A stretch of DNA of 64,000 nt, taken from positions 2,418,001-2,482,000 of the forward strand of contig NC_063021.1 of NCBI RefSeq assembly GCF_020509005.1, in the 5' to 3' direction. Both the position numbers and the translations under genes were made by a program. The stretch comes from Fulvia fulva. Lineage: Eukaryota > Ascomycota > Dothideomycetes > Mycosphaerellales > Mycosphaerellaceae. The notes beneath the pieces are model-generated. The model did not search any database, was not told the DNA's origin, and was given only the letters and a program-made list of their open reading frames with translations. Within the stretch, counting starts at the first letter, position 1. Each line of letters starts with the position of its first letter. Below, piece by piece: positions 47,520 to 56,800 of this stretch.

Positions 47520-50450
47520 TAATAGGATAAGTTTGACCGTTAGCTAGAGCTCTACGTAGAGTCTTTAAATATCTAGAAGTATATAGATCCTTACTAACTA
47601 AGTAACGAGCTAACAGAGCCTACTTACTTAACGTTTAAGGAAATCTAATAAGCGTATACGGTAGGAGACGCTATATTAAGAGACCTTATTAAGCTACGAC
47701 AAATAGACGTAGACCGAAGGTAACGGATATATAACATCTTTACTACTACGCAATTAAAGCTTATTACCTATCTTATCCGTACGACGATAGAGCTAGGGTA
47801 AGAGTAATACGGACAAGGCGTAAGATAGGGCGTAAACGTATTAATACCTTAGAATCGAATAAGTTCTACGAAGAAGAGAAGATAAGAAAGTCGCGAAGCT
47901 ACGATAAAGTAAACGTCGAGGTTAGGGTCTAGGATCCGGGCGCGCTAGCGCACTAGGTCACGTGACACTAAGTGTAGCCTTACGAGGTGAACCGTAATAA
48001 AGAGCTAATATACGGCTAGAACACCCTTAGAGCGAAATACTAGACTCTTAAGAATTAGTATAGTCTAGACGATATACTACGTAAGCGGTAGCTTACGCTT
48101 AAGCTATCTTAGCTTTAGAAGGCTAGCGTACGTAGAATCGATAACAAGTACCTAGACTAGTTAGTTTTATAGACTAAGATACTTAAGTATAACTACGCCG
48201 AGTACGACGACCTTAGTAGACACTTCCTACTTACTATTTAGTAGAAGTAGGCTCTAGCCTACGGTACTTCTCTACATAACGAGTAGAAGCGTAACAAAAT
48301 GTAACTATATAAGCTTACTAAGCGTTACCTCGAATAGATACGCGACACCGTACTAGTAATAACTAACGGTCGATTAGTCTTCGTGACCTTCTCCGGAGAA
48401 ACCTTAGTAGAGGATAAAATAGTACTTGTAGGTACTAGTTAAAAGGAGGGTGACCGTAGTAGTAGCCGTAGTAATAATAACCGTAGTAATAGCCGCGGTA
48501 ATAAGGGTCGTAGTAGTAGCCGCGGCGATAAGAATAAAGATAAGGATAATAATAGGCTAAGCGGCTACTAGAATATTACCGGCGAGCCTAAGGATACCTG
48601 TTATAAGGGCCTATTCTTATACGATATAATCAACCCCGATAAGCGCCTCGTAAAGGATTAGCGCTTAGAGTAGTAGATAAAGTACTAGAAAAATTTTACT
48701 AACTACTACTTAAGTAACAACGGCGAGCGTCTACTTAGCGTATTAAATCGTAATAATCGTAAGGACTAGGAATGTAATAAGGCTATTACTAATACGAAGA
48801 AGGCATTACTAAGCGATAAGGGCTTTGTTAGCCTTACTGTTCTTTCTAGCTTAATTAGTCAGTTAAGCGTTAACTTTAGGAATTACTAGGTATATAATGA
48901 CTGTTTAGACACTTATATAATCAATTATTATAACTAGGAGGGTATAGAGTTTATTATAGAGCGCCTTAGTACCTTAGAAATCTAGGCTAGAACAACTACC
49001 TTTCTAATCATAGCGTTAGGGCGTATTTATATATTAATTAGGGGCTATTTATTCACCTTACTAGATATAGCTTACTGCCTAGGCTTTTATATAAACGTCA
49101 TCTCTTATATACGTATAGAAATAGCCGGACTCTAGTAGTACGGACGTAGCAATTTAATGTGGCATAACGACACTAAATTGATAGACCTATACCGCCCTAC
49201 TAGTATAATCCCTTTCTTTAAGGTAGTTTTACTACCTAAGCTACCTATTATTTACTAATAGCCTATAAAAGAGGGCCTAGTACTACCGAAGGTCACTAAA
49301 AAGATACGTAACGCGTACTTTATTAGCACTATTAGTAGGGGTATAAATATTGGCGATAAACCTACTAATAGCGTAGTATCGCTAACTACTTAAGAGGATA
49401 GTAACCGTACCGTTCTCGTAGTTATAGATAGTACTAGGGGCACTAAAGGTATAGCTACGTCTAGTAGGACCCCTATTAAACACCAAAAGCTCTCTAGCCG
49501 CTAGTAGTATCAAATCTTTAGTTATATTAGCGCTAAACGTATTTAGTAGTTACCGCTTAGAGTTAAGGGGGTAATTATTAACGATAGTCTAAGCGTACCC
49601 CTTACTACACATTATAGAGCATATAGGCTTAGTAAAGCTTATAAGGTACATAATAGGTCTTAGCCTATTAGGGTAATAACCCTATACGGCTATATAGCTA
49701 TAGACTTAGTAGAATTCACTGTCGCCTATAACGGTAATAGGTACCTCGTCTACTTCTACGATCTAGATACCTATAAATAGTTTTAGTGTACTATTAAGGA
49801 TAGGGATTAGTAATTAGTATTAGCTTGCTTTAATAGCCTACTAAGCTTTATTAATTTTATTGGTCGTAGGTTTGTATACTTCTATAGCAATAACGAGCCC
49901 GCTATTAGGAAGGTATTTCGCTTAGTTATTAATAACAATAAGATTAAATAGTACGTAACCGCGGAATACGGGCCTACGTAGGACCTAGTAGAAAGAGCTA
50001 GAGCTCTAATTATTACTATAAGTAGAACTATTCGTATCTACGTATAATTACCGGAAAAGCTTTAGCTAGATTATACTATAGTAGCGGTATACATTCTCTA
50101 GTAATCCCCTATCTAGTCAAAGGGCTAGAAGACCCTATTCGAATTAGTAATAGAACGAATTCCGAACGTAGGTTATATAGTAGTATATAGCTCCCTTATA
50201 TACGTGTTTATCTATAGACTAGATGAGCCTAGTAAGAGCGAGAAACTCTAAGAGAGAGCGCTTATAGGCTACCTTATAGGATACGACTCTACTAATATCT
50301 ACCGCGTATAGGACCTATTAAAAGATAGGGTTATACAAGTCAAGGACGTCCTCTTCGATAAGACTACGTTCTATAATCTATTACGCCTAATAGTAGGGTA
50401 TACCACTCCTATCGAGAACATCGTAATAGCGGAACCGGCTAAAGAGCCTA
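47520..50450 (+). pseudogene. copia-2 gag, pre-integrase and integrase region
   Basis: A long plus-strand frame is interrupted by TAG/TAA. Gag occupies about 47,520-48,430 and leads into a Ser/Arg/Asn-rich run (48,450-48,540). A protease-like region lies near 48,880-48,910. The pre-integrase domain is marked by an eroded WHQxxSHISAKR motif near 49,505-49,555. The integrase core follows (about 49,650-50,010) with IAIDLVEF near 49,695-49,720 and FYSNNEPA near 49,880-49,905 (family form SDNG). A linker runs on from 50,100. It is inactive. Confidence 0.75.
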
Positions 50451-51099
50451 AATAATACTACGACCTATATATCGCTTATTACGAGTAAGACATAGTATAG
50501 GCCGAGGGGGTAGAAGAATAGGCTTAGTAGCCGTATACCTAACAACCTCGAGACGCCTACTAAAAGCTCCTTAGGCAAGAACTATACTAGCCGTAACACC
50601 GCGAGTTAGTAATATATAACTAAAATGACCGGCAAATCGAGTACGTAACAGATCACGTGACTTAAGACAATATATAGCAGTTAGTATATAACACTACTAA
50701 CTACTACGACACCCTATAGTAGTAGATAATAGATACTCTTACCGTAGAAGACCGTAAGGAGATTATAGGTAATACGGACCCTAATCGCGAGCTATATCTA
50801 TTCATATTTATACTACTAGAAGACGCGTTAATAAATAACGCGTCTAATACACTACTCTTCCCCCTAGAGCTAGAGCTCTATACACTAGAGGAGTCTAACT
50901 ATATAGTTATAGAGAATAGAAAGCGCCTACGAACGGCCTACTTCTACTATATACTATACTAGATTATAGTCGCTAATATAATTATCGGCTAGATGTCTAG
51001 TATGCGACCTAGAATACGCGCCTATCGCGATAAGAGCGATCGAAGCCCTATACGAAGAGGCAATAGCCCTCTAAGGCGTATTAATAACACGTAGACTAT

Positions 51100-51310
51100 C
51101 CGCCTTATTAACTAATAAGAGCAAAAGCTTGACACGAAGCTACGCTACGTTAATATCTACTACTACTAGCTCCGATAGTAAGACTAGCGCGGAGACATTA
51201 AGATTAAGTATCTTAGTACTAACGACATACCTATAGACGGGCTAACTAAGCTGCTTCTACTATAGAAGTATAAGCACTTCGTTAAGCTACTTAATATAGC
51301 TAAGGAAGGC
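51100..51310 (+). pseudogene. copia-2 RNase H C-terminal remnant
   Basis: The frame has RGDIKIKYLSTND near 51,190-51,228 and DGLTKLL near 51,236-51,256. This is the standard end of copia RNase H, which reads as a YVPTEEMLADGLTKP-like block in relatives. Only about 650 bp separate it from the integrase linker, too little for RT plus RNase H. Confidence 0.72.
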
Positions 51311-51429
51311 GTAGACCTACGTACCTTAGTGCCCTCTATAGCCGTATTAGGAGGTAACGGGCTAATAGACGCCTTAGAAGCCCGTAGTAGCGGCCTTACC
51401 TTATCTCGAAATAAACACCGAACGGCTTC

Positions 51430-52442
51430 ATCTTTACGGACACCTCTCTAGAAGCGCTAGTAGGCGCAAAACACGGCCACTAGTAGCTACTAATGCTATA
51501 GACGATAACGAAGCCAGGGCAAAGTATCTACTATTCACCGGTACGGCCCTAGTACTATCATTAATAGGTGTTTCTCGGACTCCTATTGGCCAACAGCGTA
51601 AGGGCGAGAAACACCCCTGTCACTAATAGTAGCGTACGCCCGCGCGACAAAAGTAGCGCGTCTAATTAGAAAGCGAGAAACGCCTCTAACTTGCTACTAG
51701 CAACAACACTACCACCTTGTCACCACATTATCCGCTGCTTTCGCACCTCACACATAGCACACACTTGCCTAAAACAAAAAGGTGTCACCACCCTGAGGTG
51801 ATGACCTTTAAAAGTGTAGAAAGTAAGGCACCCCGAAGGTGCCTTTTTAATTTTCCGATACCTTTGCTCCGGTGTTACCTATTAGAGCCCTAATACACCT
51901 CACATGGTGTAAGCTCTGTCGTAGACAACCCAGTGCATTGCGCCACTAACTAGTATCTCATACTCCCTAGGGGTAGAGCGAGCTCTCTCACCATTCGCCG
52001 GAGCGAAATAACTTGGCATAGAGCAATTATCGGACAATTCAATAAGTTGAGCGGACGACAATATATGTTTAAGCATACGATAGGACTAAGGCTACCCCTG
52101 GATTGAACTCAGGACCTCTGATGTTTGCCGGTGGGTGAGATGATTACACACTCAAGTGAAAGTTCGTGCAACGGGACCATCACCTGAGCCAGCTCACCGG
52201 CAACAGTCACACAATCTATGCTTTATTATATAGGTAACAATGGCAGCAGTGAAAGTGAGGAATGAGGGAAGGGGTACAAAGCTCACCTCACTCACCTCAG
52301 CTCACTTCACTTGAAACAGCTGACTTACCCTCACTGCAGCAGCAGCAACACCGAGGGCCTGACGTCACTGCCATAGGTAGGGGGGTGGTTATGACAGGGT
52401 GCACGCGATCACATGGGAATCAGCTCATTCACTCCAGCGCAC
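51430..52442 (+). other. copia-2 3' untranslated region, not RIP-altered
   Basis: Composition changes near 51,430 and CA/TG are normal from about 51,700. The segment lies between the end of pol and the polypurine tract, so it is part of the element, or of sequence captured by it. It contains an inverted motif pair (51,560-51,627), two adjacent hairpins (51,779-51,848) and a tRNA T-arm-like segment on the minus strand near 52,090-52,115. The open run 52,262-52,540 crosses into the LTR and is unlikely to be a gene. Confidence 0.6.
51779..51848. repeat. Two adjacent hairpins in the copia-2 3' region
   Basis: Hairpin 1 (51,779-51,808) pairs AAGGTGTCACC with GGTGATGACCTT, leaving one mismatch. 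Hairpin 2 (51,825-51,845) pairs AAGGCACC with GGTGCCTT around the loop CCGAA and is followed by a T-rich run. They are separated by 16 bases. Confidence 0.7.
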
Positions 52443-52456
52443 GAGCTGAGGGGGTG
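52443..52456 (+). other. copia-2 polypurine tract
   Basis: GAGCTGAGGGGGTG directly precedes the 3' LTR, which supports the view that the unaltered 51.4-52.4 kb segment lies inside the element. Confidence 0.65.
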
Positions 52457-52663
52457 TGTCGCGATCCGAGCGTGCACATGGGCAACATCCCATCATCAAA
52501 ACTTGAGGCCACGTACGCCAAGAATCAGGTGACTGACTAGTCACCTGCAGCCTCTTCAAGAGCAACACTTGTCTATTCTAGATAGACATATGCAATACAC
52601 AACCTGCTTTTGAAACACCCTATATGAGCCCGTACAATAACTTCCCACACTTCTAACGTGATA
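52457..52663 (+). repeat. copia-2 3' LTR, unaltered
   Basis: 207 bp, beginning TGTCGCGATCCGAGCG and ending GTGATA. TTTAG follows and matches the left duplication at 47,073. An inner palindrome (52,526-52,547) has 9-base arms CAGGTGACT and AGTCACCTG around GACT. Ends are TG...TA, not TG...CA. Confidence 0.88.
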
Positions 52664-53869
52664 TTTAGTCACGTGACACCACGTCGATCTCGTGCTTCTG
52701 CCAAACCACTTCCCTTACTGCAAAGACCGGTGAGGCAACAGCGGCCTATTAGAGCGTCAATGTAGGGATAGAGAGACTTCACATGTAAGCAGCGTGTTAG
52801 TCGGGCTTGCGAATAGGCAAGCAACAGTAGGGAGTGCCTGCAGAGGCCGCTGTAGTTCTGATGTTAGTGATGCGATTTGCAAGTGTTGAGTGGCTTCTGA
52901 GTCGGCTTAGATGCATAATGGCATGCATGCAATCGACAGGAGTGCTGCCGGAGGCTGGAAAACGTTTTCTTTCGTTGTGCAGGGATACTGGTGGATCTTG
53001 AAGTGTCGCGGAAGACAGTGGCCGGGACGATAAGCAAGCCATGGACGAGGATGATGTTGCACCTGTCGGACCCGGCGATGCTGGCTGGAATGTCTATGTC
53101 GCGTGCACATGGTGGCTCCGTTGCACTTCAGCTTTGGACTCTCGTGATGCAGTGGCAGTAGTTAACGACATGCATGGCTGCGATATGGCGATGAAAGAGT
53201 TGAAACGCGAGATCTGCGTGCACGTGGATACTAGTCGTTGCTGGGCCAAATCAGACGGAAGCTAGAGTGCGTCGACTTCTCGATTGTGACATGGCCGAAC
53301 GCACGCTTCCGTTCGCTCCAAGTCACTCCGTTTGCTCTGTGCAGCGAGCGTGTGCCTGATGTGAGGGTGTGCCGTTGCCTGTCCTCTCACGGCGAAGGTG
53401 TGGTATCACTTGGCCGCAACGCAAAGCCCAGCCATTGGACGAGATCGGTGGAGATCGGGGCTTGGGGAAGGTTGCTGTGCGTTGGCAGTGAAGGTAGCTG
53501 GGCGACGACCTCACGACTGTGTCTGACGTCTCCTGCTGCTGCTTCTGCTGCTGTTATTCATCGACGTCGTGCTGTTCGGACGCACACCAGCTCTCCACGC
53601 CGCGACACACTCAGCGCAAACCGGGTGCGCGGTGGCACGCAGGTACGACGTTTCTGCAGCACATCGACTGCGCATCTGGGCATATTGATCCCTGCTCGTG
53701 TCACGCTGCGACACATCTATTTCGCACGCCGCCACAACAACCCTCCAAACACGCAACGGGCAGCGTTTGCCGTGCGGCTCACGGGCACGCACTGCTGCTG
53801 CGGGCCCACTCCGAACAAGTAATGGTCACTCCAGCGCCTTACCACTGCGACACTACTAGCTGAGGGACC
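52664..53869 (+). promoter_or_regulatory. Upstream region of the host gene
   Basis: Unaltered, apparently single-copy DNA between the copia-2 duplication and the start codon. It begins with the 10-base palindrome GTCACGTGAC (52,668-52,677), an E-box core that overlaps the last base of the duplication. Short open frames on both strands (for example 53,238-53,822) overlap each other and resemble no family I know. I see no clear TATA box or transcription start. A short upstream exon cannot be excluded. Confidence 0.4.
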
Positions 53870-56800
53870 ATGGGTGTTGCAACTCGTCCACATCCGCCAC
53901 CGCTGCCTGCTCCCACCGAGACCGACGAAGGCTCTTCCGGCGTCGAGACCGAGGTCGCTACCAACGTCACCAACAGGACTTCCTACTCGATCCCCGAGGA
54001 CGGCAGTCCAATCACAATATCCACCCAGAAGGCGAGCAAGGACGGCAGTGGCCGACATTCACAAGACAAGAGCCAGACGAGCTTGTTGATTGAGTACTTC
54101 GAGGCGTCCAAGACTGGTGACAAGAGTCGGAACCGGCCAAGTGTGCGAGTCAAGGTCACACCGAGCGCAAAGAAGGGAAGCAGAGGAGGATCCGGGCATG
54201 ACGCAATCCAGATCACTGGCATAGGCGCTGATCGAAAGCCCTCATACACTCGGCGAATCTCACTGGGCAATAGCAGCAAAAACGTCGAGACCGGACTGGC
54301 GACCACAGAAGCCACCGAAGTCAGCCATTCATCGGAGAGCAACGTTTCTGCCAGGTCCCCAGTGGAGATTGAGGTTCTGAACGGAAGTGACGTCTCGCAG
54401 AAGAGGTCTTCGCGCGGCCTCATGTATGCACCGGTCGAGTCAAACGTGTCCTCGATGCCGCCCGAGAGCATTCTGGAAACCGACCGGCCCATTGAGGTCG
54501 ATCGTAGCCGCATGACACACCACGATGACGACGACACGACACCAACAGAATACCTGAAAGCTCCGCAACGGAATGGCAGCCGGAGTCGAAGTGCCAGTAG
54601 GGAACGACTTACCCAGAAAGTCATGGAGAAGCTTGGCGCCTCACCGACAGCGACGAAACCTCGCAAGTCGAGTCGGTCGAGTCGAGAGCGTGGCACAGAT
54701 TATCAGTACGAAAGTGAATCCCGTGAACGACGCCGACATTCATCGAAGTCCCAACGCGGAGAGGACGATGCAATCAGCGGTGCCGAATCAAGTCTGCTTT
54801 CGTCCAATCCAGCAGCCAGTGTCAGCTCATTCCGATCTCGCAGCTCACAGGCTTCGCGCATGACAAACAACCCGAAATTGCTGGAAATGGTCGAGGACAC
54901 CATCAAACGCATGATCCTGCCAGAGATCAACGCCATCAAGGACGAGCAGAAGGAGCAGAAGGTTGATCGCAAGCTGCGCAAATACTCCGACCACAGTGAG
55001 CGCGAGTCCCTGGGGCGCCAGGTGAGCAAGTCTTCCAGCTCACCCAACATTGCATCCAAGCCGAAAGTCGTACTGAACCGCGATGGGGACAATCCTGGAA
55101 CAGTTCTATCCCGTGGCGATTCGGAGAGGGTCAAGCATCGCAAGACAAGTCGCGAAGAGCGACCGTCGAGTCGCAAGTCGTCAGGTCGACACTCACGAGA
55201 GGGTAGCCATGACGATACCGAAGAGAGGATTAGTCACAAGTCCAGTAGAAGCAGCAATAACGGCTTACGTGGAGCAGCGGCTGCAGGCCTGGCTGGTGGC
55301 ATTCTAACAACAGCAGCGCTCAAACATCACGACTCGGAAGGCGACATACACCATAGAAAAAAGAGACACAGCAAGTCCAGGAGCAGTCGTAGCAGATCCG
55401 CCAGCATCACAGATACTATGGACGACACGTATCTGAAGGGTCCAATACCTCTCATGCCAATGGCAAGCGCCATCAACGAGTCTGAGGTCACTCGCGAGAG
55501 CATTTTGTCGCAAGCCACAGACAGACCGCAGTCGTATTTCCCCGGCAGTATGACACCTGTCCACGAAGTGTCTCGTGGTTCTGTTGGCGATTCTCTGTCT
55601 CCAGCATCCTCGCGCACACCCACTCGGAACTCGCACAGTCGTGGACTCGGCATGAGCCTCGCAAATCAATCGATCGACAGCCCACGAAGCCCCAAGAGTC
55701 CAACAGTTGGAATGTCCAACAAGGCACGCATGGCAGCACTCACTGCCGCAGGACTCGGCGGAGCTGCGGCGCTGGCTAAATACGAAGACAACCATGTGGA
55801 TGCAGATGGGTATGGGGAGAACACTCTTCAACGGAAGATTAGTAGTCCCGTGCAAAGTGTTTCCAGCTTGCGCCAAAACTTCGAGGATGATCCGCTCATC
55901 CCTCAAGGTCTACGTCCACGAAGCGCAGCATCGCGCTCGTCCGCTGGTCGACTGCAGAGCACTGGCAACTCTCGGGCTTCTTTGCGATCAACGGACTCTC
56001 CTCCATCGACGAAGCAGTTGGCAGAATCTCGCAAACACTCGCAAAAAGTGGGAGTTGATGAGTTCGAGACACCACTTGAGCGACCAGATCCTGCCTTCAC
56101 TCGTGAGCGCTCGGGTACACCCAATGGCGAGACTGCTGAGGAGTGGTTTGAGCGCCAACATCTCGTCAATGACCAATACCGGGATTCGATGAGTGAAGCG
56201 GCAAATCGCGACTCATACCAGACCAATCCATATCCCCAGGATGAGAAGCGACTCACAATGAGTACCGATGAAAGTTACGGCGATGAGATTGGTGGCGACA
56301 AGGATGTGCACCCGCTAGGTCTCAATCCCAACTACGTACATACGCCAGTCGCCGTCGAGTCGGCCGTGGCTTCGTTGATGGAGCCATCTACCGTCAGCAG
56401 TCACGTCGTATCATCGAATGGCAGTGCGTCGAAGTCAAATGGTACCTACAGTGATCGCATGGCAGAGCAACTGCGTAACAGCAAGGGCAGAGAGCCACCT
56501 CCAATGTACGAAGGCTCGACCTTGAGCCAAAGCATGCCCAGTCAGGACCGGTGGGCAGCGATCAAGGGCCATGCTCGCAACATGTCTGGATCTGTCGACA
56601 ATGTCAACGAACTCAAGACGAACAGTCCTCGCCAGCAAAAGTCTGTCGAGAACAAGCCAGTGATGAGCTCAAGTGGGTTGCCACTTGCTGAAGACCCGAT
56701 GCCAGAAATCGGCCACTATGACTCGAACTCCGATTTGACCACGAACCCATCCATCATACAGGGTCATCTTGGCGGTGAGGATGCAGGCACGACTACCTGG

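Larger units (their letters stand above)
47078..52663 (+). mobile_element. copia-2: Ty1/copia element without an RT core, half RIP-altered
   Basis: A 5,586-bp element has 207-bp LTRs (47,078-47,284 and 52,457-52,663) and the duplication TTTAG at 47,073-47,077 and 52,664-52,668. The 5' LTR and 47.3-51.4 kb are heavily RIP-altered, but 51.45-52.66 kb, including the 3' LTR, is not. Coding includes gag, a protease-like region, the pre-integrase domain and integrase, then only the end of RNase H. Reverse transcriptase is missing. A further LTR of the family lies at 62,306-62,482. Confidence 0.88.

Noticed and set aside
1..51400. Use of TAG as a sense codon, suggested by amber-rich frames
   Set aside because: The host gene frame from 53,870 has no internal TAG, and TAG/TAA in the repeats sit at former CAG, TGG and CAA positions with matching loss of CpA/TpG. 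RIP explains them.
51825..51850. GC stem with T-run that looks like an intrinsic bacterial terminator
   Set aside because: The context is a fungal retrotransposon, with no bacterial gene nearby. Reported only as a hairpin.
52090..52202. tRNA-like segment on the minus strand (GAGTTCAATCC box with an upstream GGCTCAGG box)
   Set aside because: The T-arm stem has mismatches, the D-arm does not close, and no 5' acceptor strand pairs with the 3' end. At most it is a tRNA-derived relic inside copia-2.
53238..53822. 194-codon open run upstream of the long host gene
   Set aside because: Overlapping open runs of similar size occur on both strands in the same interval and the product resembles no family. 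It is probably 5' untranslated or promoter DNA.
53983..54696. 237-codon open run on the minus strand inside the long host gene
   Set aside because: Shadow of the Ser/Arg-rich coding sequence on the plus strand; no domain.
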